From contig NC_080563.1 in the NCBI RefSeq assembly GCF_030253575.1, positions 13,907,001 to 13,971,000 of the forward strand: 64,000 nt of DNA, given 5' to 3'. This DNA is from Rhododendron vialii (taxonomy: Eukaryota > Streptophyta > Magnoliopsida > Ericales > Ericaceae). Below are positions 24,717 through 36,414 of the stretch, in pieces. The notes under the pieces were generated by a model. The model ran no database searches, had not been told where the DNA came from, and saw nothing but the letters and a program-made list of their open reading frames with translations. Made by a program: the position numbers and the translations under genes. Each line of letters begins with the position of its first letter. Positions within the stretch are counted from its first letter, which is position 1.

Positions 24717-27700
24717 TTGTGTTTCAACGCTGGGAAACTGGGGTGCGAATTAGAAGTATCTAACCTGAGATTAACTGTCGACCTACGAGTAATCGACATG
24801 ACGGATTTTGATATCATACTTGGAATGGACTGGCTATCTGCGCATCGCGCTGTCGTAGACTGCCATCGGAAAATGGTGACAGCGTATTCTTTGGACGGTA
24901 CGTGTTTCAAATTTAAGGGGGATAGACAAGACCCCTCTGCAACAACCTCACACCGACCGAGGTGGCATGATAAGCTTTCAGGGTGGCTTGCAAGCCTCAA
25001 GCTAGAGGAGATAGATCGTATGGAACTCGGTCTTCCTCACATTGTGTGCGAATACGAAGATGTGTTTCCTGAGGAGCTACATGGACTACCGCCATGTCGA
25101 GACTTAGATTTCACGATCGAGTTGCAACCAGGCACGGCACCAATATCCATGGCACCATACAGAATGGCACCAGCGGAACTACGAGAGTTGAAGACTCAGT
25201 TACAAGAACTGATGGACAAGGGTTTTATTCGACCTAGTACATCACCATGGGGAGCCCCTCTTTATTCGTCAAAAAGAAAGAGGGAACACTCAGACTCTGT
25301 ATCGACTACCGCCAACTCAATAGGATCACAATAAAAAATCGATATCTATTACCTAGAATCGATGACCTGTTTGATCAACTGAGAGGGGCAACCTGCTTCT
25401 CGAAGATCGATTTACGATTTGGATACCATCAGCTGCGAGTTAGAGACAGTGACATACCCAAGACAGCTTTTCGAACCCGTTATGGCCACTATGAATTTGT
25501 AGTGATGCCATTTGGATTAACCAACGCTCCTGCCGTTTTCATGTGTCTGATGAACAAACTTTTCACGCCATATTTGGACAAGTTTGTGGTAGTGTTCATT
25601 GACGACATTCTTGTGTATTCGCCAACAGAGAAGGAACACGAGGAGCATTTGAGAATTGTACTGCAAGTACTTTGGGATAATCAATTGTACGCAAAAGCCA
25701 GCAAGTGCGAATTTTGGATGAAAGAAGTCAAATTCCTAGGACACGTAGTGTCTGAGAAAGGAATCTCTGTGGATAACAGCAAGGTAGAAGCTGTCATAGA
25801 CTGGAAACGACCCTCAACCGTGTTTGAGATTAGAAGTTTCTTGGGACTAGCTGGCTACTACAGAAGGTTCATTCAAGATTTCTCAATTTTTTGGAAAACC
25901 AATGACGCGACTGACCCAGAAAGGGGTTAAGTTCGAATGGAACGAAGCATGTGAGAAATCGTTCCAAGAACTCAAGAAGAGATTAACCAGTGCTCCCATA
26001 CTAATCATTCCCGAGCAGAACGTGGGATACGCAGTGTACTGTGTCGCTTCCAAAGATGAATTGGGAGCTGTGCTCATGCAAAATGGAAAGGTTGTTGCTT
26101 ATGGATCCCGACAACTGAGGCCGCATGAGAAGAATTATCCGACTCATGATTTGGAACTTGCAGCGGTAGTATTTGCCCTTAAATCCTGGCGTTACTATCT
26201 GTACGGAGAACAGTTCGAGGTGTTCACTGATCACAAAAGTTTAAAGTATCTATTCACTCAGAAGGAGCTGAACATGAGGCAAAGGAGGTGGATGGAATAC
26301 ATAGAGGACTACAGTTTCACGTTGTCATATCACCCTGGGAAGGCCAATATAGTTGCTGATGGAAGCCATTAATGAGTTTAGACTTCAAACTACTGCAAGT
26401 GTGGAAGGAGCCTGCCTTTTTGCTTTGTTTGCCACCCCTATTTTACATCGAGAAATTTTGTTGGCCAAAACCTTTGAACAGGAGTGCGATTTCATCAGAT
26501 ACCAACCGTCAACTGGAAAAGCATCAGCCGGATGGGCAATTCACTTCGACAAGAGTCTCCGTTTCCAAGAGCGAATTTTTGTACCTGACATTGGTACACT
26601 TCGAGAAGCCGTACTGAAGGAGTTTCACCATTCCAACTTTGCCGTACATCCAGGAAGTACAAAGATGTACCAAGATCTTCGTCGTCAGTACTGGTGGAGC
26701 GGAATCAAGAAGGATGTAGCAGCATATGTGTCCACATGTCTCACTTGTCAGCAAGTTAAAGCTGAACACCAGAAACCTGGAGGAACACTTCAACCATTAC
26801 TGATACCTGGATGGAAGTGGGAGCACATCACTATGGACTTCGTCACAGAACTACCTCGATCACCTAAATCCAACACCGCCATCTAGGTAATTGTGGACCG
26901 ATTGACTAAGTTAGCACACTTCCTCCCTGTACGCATGATGGATACTATAGAGTCATTCAGTAGACTTTATATTCAAGAGATTGTACGACTGCATGGGGTA
27001 CCGGTATCAATTGTATCCGATCGCGACCCGCGCTTCACGTCAAATTTCTGGCAAAGTCTACAGAAAGCATTAGGAACAGATCTTTGTTTGAGTACAGCCT
27101 TTCACCCTCAAACAGACGGACAAATCGAAAGGACGATTCAGACCTTAGAGGATATGCTTCGTGCCTGTACCCTGGACTTTACGGGAAATTGGGAACGCCA
27201 TTTACCTTTAGTCGAATTTGCCTATGACAATAGTTATTAGGCCATCATTGAGATGGCTCCGTACGAAGCCCTATACGGACGACTCTACTGATCCCCTATC
27301 TGTTGGATCGAGCTAGGAGAAGCAAGCCTATTGGGACCAAAACTTGTTAGAGAGACAACAGAAAAAGTCAGAATCATCTGCCAACGACTTTTGACTGCTC
27401 AGAGTCGACAGAAAAGCTACGCTGACAAGAGGACTAGACCACTATCCTTTCAAGCTGGGGAGCATGTATTCATTAAAATCAAACCACGACGAGGAGTTAT
27501 CCGGTTTGGAAAGAAGGGGAAGCTATCACCCCGGTATATCGGACCATTTGAGATTTTGGAGAAGATTGGAGAGGTGGCCTACCGCTTAGCCCTGCCACCT
27601 CAAATTGACAGAGTTCACAACGTTTTTCATGTGTCTATGCTTCGCAAGTATATGTCACATCCCTCCCACATACTCAACTGGGAGGAGGTCACGCTTAACG

Positions 27701-27888
27701 AAGACACGACTTTTGACGAACAACCCGTCGAGATCCAAGATTATAGTGAGAAGAATATCAGGGGTAAGACGATCAAACTCGTCAGGATCTTATGGCGACA
27801 TCGGGGTATAGAGGAGTCAACTTGGGAGAGAGTTGATACTATGCGCACCAACTACCCGTATCTGTTTCCACCAGAAGGTATATCTTAA
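24717..27888 (+). pseudogene. Chromovirus pol (protease end, RT, RNase H, integrase, chromodomain)
   Basis: Six frames in order. FDIILGMDWLSAHRAVVDC is the protease C-terminus. RT has [25 protein letters not shown] and [10 protein letters not shown]. RNase H has [19 protein letters not shown] and [10 protein letters not shown]. The integrase zinc finger has CLTCQQVKAEHQKPGG, and its core [20 protein letters not shown] and [14 protein letters not shown]-terminal chromodomain ends LVRILWRHRGIEESTWE. This order and the chromodomain place it in the chromovirus branch, probably Tekay/Del. Stops or frame changes occur near 25,330, 25,920, 26,370, 26,884 and 27,238. Gag and most of protease are missing at the 5' side. 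Confidence 0.92.
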
Positions 27889-27926
27889 TTTCGAGGACAA
27901 AATTTTTTTTTTTTAAGGGGTTAGGT

Positions 27927-30334
27927 TGTAACATTCCTAAATTTTAGATAAATAAAAATTTGAAATGTTAATTTTTTTTTATTCGTTAATTAATTAGGTT
28001 CATTAATATGACTACATGATTAAATGTATAATTAGAATTAATCATAAGTATTTATTCAAGATAATTCTAAACTTTACATATATATATATATATATACATA
28101 TATACTTATCTTGTATTCTCTCCTAACTAACTCACCCACACCCTAACATTTTTCCATTCCATAATTTATGGGATTTCCACTCTCGGCAGCCCCCTCCCTC
28201 ATCTCTCCAGATTCTTTCTCATCCTTCCTCACTTCCCTCTCCCACTCCATCACATTCACTCTTATCATCCCACACTCCTATTACTTCTACAATTGCACTC
28301 TATCTCTCTCTCACTTTTTCATATACAGACCCACATCCTGAAGTTCCTTAAATAAATCCAAGGCAGTCCAGAAGCCACTCCACTTTGCGTCTTCTCCAAC
28401 TTCCGTTTTTCTTTTCTTCTTCCGTCAATTCCGTTTACTTGCTTATCGGCCGGAGGAAAGGTAGTATAATCGCTCCCCTACTTTCTCCTGAGTATATAAA
28501 TGTGCTATTATATTAGTTGTAATGATAGGAATTGAAAAGAAACAAATCCGTGCATTGTGTGTTGAAGAAATCAAAAAAAAAAATCGTTTTCGGTTCAGAT
28601 CTGTTTTTTTTTGTGAAACTGTTCGTATGAAAAATCTGATCCGTTCGTCTTGTCGCGACGATTCCAGAAAGGTATAATAAGCCCATTTTCGATGTAGGGA
28701 TTGATCACACGACCCGGTCGAAATTTTGGATTTAAACCATATATATATGTTATATATATATATATATACACACACCTGCGTGCGTACAGTACTCAAGGTG
28801 GAAGACGACTAACGTCATAGGAACCCCATCCGTCAAAAATTATAGTTTACCCCATGTGTTTTGGTTTGTACCAAAATATGATCCTAAACTATGTGAAATT
28901 AATTATTTTACCTCCTGTGCTAAATTTTTAAACTTTTAGGATACACCTATGACTATTTCTTTGGGATCTGTGATATATGTTAACCTCTAAAGGATCTAGT
29001 AACTAAACGTATTAGGTTTAGAAAGGAATAAAATTATTTTTGGTATTATTATTTTATTGTTAACGGCACCTTAAAAATTAATAAAAACTATTATTAATTT
29101 ACTTGTTCAACGAACCTTAAGGGCATCGGCCAACCATAAAATATTATGTGTTTACATACTTGCACAATACCAATTGCTATGCTTGCTTTCATTTTGAAAT
29201 ATATATTGTTTGTTGATTAAGCTATTATGAAGTATTATTGTTGTAATTGTTAGATTGGACTTAGGTTCATGGGTGGTTACGTGTAGAGACTCATATAGAC
29301 GACGTTAAGTAAATGGAAATTGGTAAAGTGTTGGAAGTGTGAGTATGTGAGTTGTGATTTGAGCCATAGTGATGGCAAGGGTAACCAGTGGGGCCCTGTG
29401 TTGAAATGGGTTACCTGCGGGGCCCGGTGTTGTGACACTAACATATGATATGTCATGGAAAGTCTCTTTGAGGAAGAGAATGGGTCCCATGAGACGGTTA
29501 TAGTTAGTGAGACGTTAATGTATGATACGTCATGGAAAGTTTCTCTTAGGAAAGAGAATGGGTCCCATGAGACGGTTATAGTTAGCGTAGAGTAGTGGAT
29601 GTCCGACCCTAATGTACGATACGTCATGGTATGACTCGATCCTCCTGTTATGGTCTTAAGTGAGAACATGCTCGGTACATAACTTAGGTGCGCTCACCTA
29701 AGACCCTGGTACAGGATAAGCAAGAGGAATGGTGGACCCATGAGACGGTTGTAGTTAGTGGATGTGGGAAGAAAGGATCTCGTGGAGAGTATCCTTAGAT
29801 TACATGTAAGATGATGGATAGTAAAGAAAAAGGACAATGTGATATTATTCTGTACCTCTCGTATATTATCAATTGTGATATTATTATTATTATTGAATGT
29901 TAATTGTAAGGTAAGGGGTTAGTAGGGTTGAGATTATCTACTGAGTTTCAAAACTCATTATAGTGCCGTTGGGCTGGCGTTTCATGCCAGGTATTCAAGA
30001 GACTGAAGAGCAGATTCCACTACAAGACGAGCTGTATCAGAGTGAGAACCTTCCAGCTGAAGAAGGGGAGTTTGTTGAGCCTTGGAGGCCATACCCTTAG
30101 AAGCTCTGTCATTTTGACGTACTTTTATTTAAATTTTCATAAGTGTTATCACATTTGTTAAACTCTATTTCATTTTGTTGGTTTGTAAGACAATTTAGTT
30201 GGGTTGAATTTAGTTTTTGAGGTTTCCGCTGCTAAACTCTGTTTAATAAAATTTCATTTCTTATATATCAGTTTTATGAATTTTTAAATCAGTTGAATTT
30301 TTATTCTCTTGTGTCCGAAAATCGGGGCGTTACA
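27927..30334 (+). repeat. 3' LTR of the chromovirus
   Basis: Starts TGTAACATTCCTAAATT and ends GGGGCGTTACA. It contains TA-rich stretches near 28,078 and 28,740, and a 77-78-bp tandem repeat (about 29,433-29,640) with the phrase GAATGGGTCCCATGAGACGG. A related LTR starts at 62,641 on the other strand. Confidence 0.85.
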
Positions 30335-30578
30335 ATAAAGCCCTGTAGCCTAAGTATAACTCACTATACTATAAAACTAGGTACAACTTCTACTAGAAAA
30401 GAAACATAGATGACACAAGAGAAGAAAACAGAATCAGATGGTAAATATACTAAATTAAACGCAAAGGTTTTTTTTTTTTTTTCTTCTGTTAACAAAACTA
30501 GTAGATGGGAAAAATCAATCCAAATTCTCTAGATTTCCCTACAAAAATATTAAGTCCCCGGCAACGGCGCCAAAAACT
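30335..30578 (-). other. Athila leader with tRNA-Asp primer-binding site
   Basis: At 30,555-30,572 the plus strand reads TCCCCGGCAACGGCGCCA, the 3' end of plant tRNA-Asp including CCA. The minus strand is therefore a PBS for that tRNA, six bases from the LTR. The rest is untranslated leader. Confidence 0.88.
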
Positions 30579-31868
30579 TGATGTGAAATTTTAATTACTC
30601 GCAAGCGCACGAATCGTACCAATAGTATAGTTATGCAAGTGCGAGGTCGAACCCACAGGGACTTGTGAATTTTTTATAGGAAAACTAAATAAACCTAAAT
30701 CAATTAAACCCTAACCTAGTTAACAAAAGTTGTGATTGATTTTTAAAATAAAAACTTAATAAAACAATGACAAAATAATAATGAAACTAGCACAGAAGTA
30801 GTGGAGATTACGGTTGAGAAAAGTAACTAAGGCTTTGGAATCCACACCCACAAATATTTATCTACTAATCTCTTATGCAACGATTTTTCCTATGATTTCT
30901 ACACATTGATTTAGAAGCTAATCTTAATCACCGTGGATAATATATCGTTAAGCCCTTTTTATTTATATCGGAAATATGTTCCTCCTCTGCTTTAAGGTTT
31001 AAGCCAAAATCATCAACTGTATCCGTATAAACAAATCACAGTAGATATCATGTACTTAAATATTAACTCTGATAAACTAAGCAATTCGATTAATATGGTG
31101 ATATCAAATCATGGAAAAAAACCCATTCCAATTGAATCCATATCCGAGTTTCAACCAAATTAATTGATGAGATCAGAACAATAAACTATGAAAGCGCGCA
31201 TGTAGGAAAAATCATACGCATAACATTAATCAACAAAATTTATGGGGTTTCATCCTCAACCCCAGTTCACAAATTTAGTTGCTCATGGATAAAAACGTTA
31301 TATCAATTATTCGGCTAGAATCCATGAAAATAATAAAGCTCACAAAGATTTCTTCTGCTCTTGCTCTTGTATTCCCAGCCGTGGCTCTCCAAGTCGAACT
31401 CGCAATCCGTGGTCCGGTCTGTCCGAGATCTCCTCTGAACCCTATTATTCGTTTCTTTTATAGGCTACCAAGGCATACATGTGAAAGGAAACTTCACATG
31501 CCTACCAAGACTCCACTTTTGTTTTCCTTCCAAAAGCACCGTCGAGTATTTCCTTCCAAGAGTGGACTTCGTCTTCTAATAAAATTCTCAATCTTAAAAT
31601 ATAGCATCATTGGGCAAATCAATACCAACGTCTAGATCCTTAGGGGTAATCAGTAGGAAAATTTCCATATTAACTTTGCATTTTGGGCTGACTTCGAATC
31701 AACAAGTCTCACGACGAGACCGAGATGGTGCAAATATCATTTTTCCTGCATAATTAAATAATTAAAGTGAATTATCAAAAAGAAAATAATAATATCTAAT
31801 TAACGCAATAAAGAACTACAAAACATGTGACATTGGGACTTCAATAGGTCAATATTTTATGCTCATCA
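30579..31868 (-). repeat. 5' LTR of the Athila element (right side)
   Basis: 1,290 bp with the same terminal sequences as 16,530-17,942, but strongly diverged in the middle. On the plus strand it ends TATGCTCATCA just before LINE sequence resumes. Confidence 0.82.
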
Positions 31869-34720
31869 AGGGATATCAACGAGCATTTGCAAAGTCACTT
31901 TTCTTCTCTCTTCAAGTCAAGTGGGCAGAGGGATTTTAGCTCAATTCTTCAAAATGTGGAAGGGTGCATTACAGATAGGATGAACAGAACCCTTACTAGA
32001 ATGGTGACAGACTTAGATATCAAGGAAGCAGTTTTCCATCTGGGGGCCCTCAAATCGCCAGGTCCTGACGGTTTCAATGGTTTGTTTTTTCAACTATACT
32101 GGGACACGGTGGGACCTCAGGTGTGCATGGCAGTGAAGAATTTTTTCAGTTCGGGCAACCTTGTCAGGGACTTTAACCTTACGGATTTGGTTCTGATTCA
32201 TAAGGTGCAGTTTCCTGAAACTCTATCACATATGAGACCAATTAGCCTTTGCAATTTTTATCTCAAGATCATCACAAAGATTCTTGCCAACCATCTTAAG
32301 TTGATTCTGAAGACCATTATATCTCCGCAATAGTCAGTAATTGTACGTGGAAGGATGATCCAAGATAGTATCCTCAATGCCCATGAAGCGATCCATTTTC
32401 TAAAGCGCAAGAAGAAGGAAAAGGACAATTTTATGGCAGTTAAGCTAGATTTCAATAAAGCTTATGACAGGGTGGAGTGGGACTTTCTTGAGGCTTTAAC
32501 GAGGAAGTTGGGCTTCGCAGATGTGTGGGTTGATTGGGTGATGGAAACAGTTGCTTCAATTAATTTCTGTGTGTTAGCAAATGGTGAGAGCAAAGCATGT
32601 GTATCTCCTGAACGTGGTTTAAGGCCGGGCGACCCTCTCTCACCCTACCTCTTCTTGATAGTCAAAGATGTTCTCTCCAAGCTCATTCAGGAGGAGCTCA
32701 GAGGTGGCCACTTGGCAGGTATGCGTATTAACAAGTATTGCCCTATCCTGTCGCATAGTTTCTTTGCGGATGATGCCATTACTTTTTTGAAAGCTGAGTT
32801 GAAAGAATGCAGTATGATCAAAAGTGTTTTAAAGAAGTATTGTAGTGCTTTAGGTCAAATGGTGAACTTTGAGAAATTTGGTGCATTTTTTTTTCTTCTA
32901 ATATGTGCGAGGTGGATAGGCAGTTGTGCTGTGATTTACTGGAGATTAAACCCCTGAAAGGAGACTCAAAATACCTGGGTCTCCCTTCTTTTTGGGGGCA
33001 GATCAAAAGCTGAAGCTTATACTTTTTTGGTAGAGAAGGCTATGGGCAAAATGCAGGGCTGGAAAAACTAGCTGATATCTACGGGAGGGAAGGAGATTCT
33101 TATCAAATCTATGGTCCGAGGGATTCCAACCTTTGCAATGGCTTGTTTTCTGTTGCCAAAAAAAACTGTGTAATAAGTTGGATGCTTTAACTCGAAATTT
33201 TTGGTGGAAGGGCAATTCGGAAGACGGGAATTTGTTGGGCTTCGTGGGAAAAGTTGGGTATGGCTAAAGAGGAGGGAGGTTTGGGCTTTCGGAATCATCG
33301 AGCTTTTAATGAGGCAATGCTTGCGTGCAATGGGTGGAGGCTATTGATGAATCCAGATACATATTGGGCCAGGGTCCTTAAGGGGATTTACTTCCCCAAA
33401 ACTTCCTTTCTTCAAGCATCAAGGGGCAGTCGGGCATCTTGGGCTTGGCTAAGCCTTCTACATGGAAGGAATCTCTTACTAAGGCTTAGGTGGCAGGTCC
33501 AAGACGGAAAGAGTATTGATTTCTGGAATGACACATGGATTCCCTCGCTGCCAAATTTCAAGGTTCCTGTGATTAAGCCGCCCAACGGTGTCATTGGTAG
33601 GGTAGCCGACATTATTGACCTCCAATCAGGACAATGGGACATTCAGAAATTAGAAAAGGGGGTACCAGCCGAAGTTGGGAATGTGGTGAAGGATATTCCC
33701 ATTTCCCACGTGGAGAGAGCAGACCAATTGGTGTTGCACTTCAACTCAAACGGAAGCTAGAATCGTCAAGTCGAGATACCACGTAGCTCATCAAGATCTA
33801 ATGGAAGGTGGACATTCTAAGCCTGGTCCCTCTTTCAAGCTTGGAAAGGGTTTCTGAAAGGTATTATGGAAGATGAAAGTCCCAAATAAATTAAAAGCTT
33901 TTGGTGGCGAACCTGTTTGGAAATTTTGGCAACCAAAGGTAATCTGTTCAAGAGGAAGTGTGCTACAGACAACGTTTGCCCCATTTGTGACACTGGGGAG
34001 GAGAGTACTGATCATATGCTTTTCTTCTGCCAATGGGCCAATCTGGTTTAGTTTGGATGCAACATTAAACCTTTTGGGGATCTAGGGGTAATTCAACTGT
34101 TGCAAAATGGGCAACTGGTATGATTGAGAAGCTAGGCTCCAAAAACGGAATAGTTTATGGGTAGGGTGGCCACTATTGCTTGGAACATTTGGAAAGGGAG
34201 GAACGATTACATGTTCAATCGTGCGATGGTTAATCCTCAAAAAACCATTGCATCCATTCTCCACGCAGAGATGGAAAGAGTTGATACTCTAGTGATTACT
34301 ACAGTCCATATGGATAACCCTTTAGTCCGGGAGGAAGTTTCCATCTGGCCGGCTCCGGACTTTGGGAAGTTTAAAGCCAACTGCAATGTTGCAATCTCAG
34401 TAACCAAGAATGCTAGCAAAGCCGCTGTGGTTCTCCGGAATTGGAGGGGAAAAGTGTTGGAAGGGGTAGCAAAAAACAGTGAGTGCTTGTTCCAGCCTTG
34501 GAGGAGAATTGTATGCAAACTATTAGTGTTGGATATTCGGTAGTATGCCAAAGAAGGAGCGTTTATCTTCAAATGGGTTCGGCGGTCCGCTAACAAGGTG
34601 GCGCATGAAGTAGCCTCTCTTGCTTTACGTAGTTCTCTACCTTGTAATTGGATTTCGAATCCACCTTTATCTCTTGTATCAATTTTAAATTTGGACTTTA
34701 ATGAAAGCCAGTGAGGTGTA
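31869..34720 (+). pseudogene. LINE reverse transcriptase, zinc knuckle and RNase H remnant
   Basis: Reads INEHLQSHFSSLFKS, LKSPGPDGFNGLFFQLYWD, MRPISLCNFYLKIITKILA, then a TAG in the place of the Gln of the usual QSAFV motif (about 32,333), then VKLDFNKAYDRVEWDFL, GLRPGDPLSPYLF and FADDAITF (RT active site). C-terminal RT follows with EEGGLGFRNHRAFNEAMLA, a shifted zinc-knuckle region (KVPNKLKAF... CPICDTGEE), and an RNase H-like end (RVATIAWNIWKGRND, FKANCNVAI). The final frame ends NLDFNESQ near 34,712. At least six frame breaks. Confidence 0.9.
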
Positions 34721-34737
34721 TTTGCGGATTAAAAAAA

Positions 34738-36180
34738 AGAAGCTATCTCAACTAATTCCTCTTCAGCCGTCACATGCTCATTAGATACTTCAGGAGTCTG
34801 CCAAGCTAACTCCAATGAGGTGACGAGAAATATCTTCTAGCTAGCGCATCTTTGGGGAATTGCCAGATGTGAACTACCCGACCATAAAACAGTCCTGTCC
34901 GCACTAGAAGTCCATGAGACGATGCGGGGCGGCATGAAGATCTTGCAAAAGAAGGGCATCTTTGAAAAATATCCACATTACTGGGAAGAATCCTTGCTCA
35001 CCCAGCTTGGGTGAGATGGGGATTTTGACAGAACACAACCTTCACCCTATCCCCTCTTGATGCCTTTGGCGTTGTATTTTTTTCAAAACCCTCCATGCCA
35101 AAATCTGATAAACCAGCCCATGACCAACAAAAATAGGAATAAATTGTCACAAACCAGTGAAAACCCCTTTTCATAGCAGGTTAGGCAAGCAAAAATGGGA
35201 GAGGCCCTGAGTTCGTTAGACACAAGGCCAATAATTCACAACCAAGGGTGGGACTTTTGGATTACTGGCTATGTTGAGAATGCATTCTAATCATCTCAAT
35301 TTATAAGCCAAGAGAGTTTGGAACACATGCGACTTTCATTAGGGTGGCACGAGCCTTCTCGAGTAAAGAAGTTTTAATAGATCAATGCATTAAGAGACGA
35401 TTCACTACCACACCAAGTGAAAGACTGATTGACTAGTTGTACTTGCGTATGTCATTCGGGCGTATTGGGGGCTCAACGCCCAACGGGAGCTAAGTTTATT
35501 GTGAAATTTCCAATTCATGGCTCATTCATGGCCCGTACTTGGGAATATTTCATGGCTCGTACTCCTATTTCAATTCTTTAGTTCCTTTTGGGAGTTCATG
35601 CAATTTTACAATTAATTATATATTGCAATCTATAATCTTTGAGATGATTTTGAAAACATCATTTATAAGAGCTCATTAAAATCTATCAAATAAGATCCAT
35701 ATTGCATATAAACAGTATTACCAATTAAAAGTTATATTCAATTTTTTATCTGATTGGAATAGGATGAGAGACAAAAGAATTGGGACGGAGGGAGTACTTG
35801 GGAATGAAATTCCCAAATCATTCCCAATATGTTTCGAAATGCATTGTTTTTTTTTTTAAATTGTGTGCAACACTGGTTTGTAACACACTTGATATAATAA
35901 TTCCTAAAGTTTAATGCATCTCGAAATCATATCAAATAACATCCGATTAACTTGATTTTTGATGTGATCGATGTTCTTGGAGAGGTCTAAAACATGAACG
36001 GTTTCGATCATTTTGCGGTCCCGGGAAGGGCCCACAAACGGCGCAAACTGGACGAGATTGGATGGGGACTGGGGAGTGAGACTTGATGGGAGCTGAGTCA
36101 TCCCTAGGAGGCATCCAATCGTACGGCTAAAAGACACAACCTAGTTGTTTACTCAGTGAAGCCGCACACACTCAAATACA
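34738..36180. other. Intergenic between LINE and RGGA gene
   Basis: No supported coding region. 34,740-35,400 has no recognisable feature. A Stowaway MITE lies at 35,562-35,794. The last ~250 bases are the likely promoter region of the RGG-box gene. Confidence 0.5.
35562..35794. mobile_element. Stowaway MITE
   Basis: Right end AATTGGGACGGAGGGAG is the classic Stowaway terminus. The left end CTCCTATTTCAATTCTTT matches it inverted with decay. TA dinucleotides flank both ends (35,560-35,561; 35,795-35,796). No coding. Confidence 0.78.
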
Positions 36181-36414
36181 CCCACTAGGGTTTTTAACAT
36201 CAGCTAGCCTTCCCAGATTCTCTTCCGCTCCGACTTTAGGGTTTTCAGACCATTTCATTTCTCCTCTCTACTCTCTTCACCCTTCGCCTGTCTACTTTCT
36301 CTCTCTAATCTATCCCTGTTGTAAGATCTGTAGAACTATGGAGTTAAGCAAAAACTAGTGCTTCGTGGTTTCGACTGCTACACTTATATATTTATCTATC
36401 TATCGGTATAGAAA
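36181..36414 (+). promoter_or_regulatory. Upstream region and CT-rich leader of the RGG-box gene
   Basis: A CT-rich tract at 36,255-36,320 fits a plant 5' leader. No clear TATA box is placed properly. The leader may contain an intron (GTAAGA at 36,320), which cannot be decided here. Confidence 0.4.

Larger units (their letters stand above)
24717..30334 (+). mobile_element. Chromovirus (Tekay/Del-like), 5'-truncated, nested in Athila
   Basis: Pol is followed by a polypurine tract (TTTTAAGGGG) and one 2.4 kb LTR. There is no 5' LTR, PBS or gag. The Athila leader resumes at 30,335. The orientation is opposite to the Athila host. Confidence 0.85.
16530..31868 (-). mobile_element. Athila-type Ty3/Gypsy retrotransposon, inactive, with nested chromovirus
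   Basis: Minus-strand element. Its 5' LTR lies at 30,579-31,868 and its 3' LTR at 16,530-17,942. A PBS matching the 3' end of tRNA-Asp follows the 5' LTR, and a polypurine tract (AGGTTTGGGGGATT on the minus strand) abuts the 3' LTR. Gag, protease, RT, RNase H and integrase remnants run from 24,006 down to about 19,155. Between gag and PBS a plus-strand chromovirus fragment is inserted. No 5-bp target duplication is evident (AAACT versus AGGGA), yet the LINE flanks are nearly contiguous. Many stops and frameshifts. Confidence 0.85.
3400..34737 (+). mobile_element. L1-type LINE (non-LTR retrotransposon), inactive and split by three insertions
   Basis: Four + strand pieces belong to one LINE: an ORF1-like C-terminus and endonuclease start (about 3,469-4,252), endonuclease middle (11,707-11,869), endonuclease end and linker (15,659-16,529), and reverse transcriptase, zinc-knuckle and RNase H (31,869-34,720), ending with a short A-run near 34,737. 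The order matches plant L1 ORF2 exactly. The pieces add up to roughly 4.7 kb. The 5' limit is uncertain because ORF1 is only partly recognisable. I found no target duplication for the LINE itself. Many stops and frameshifts make it dead. Confidence 0.85.
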
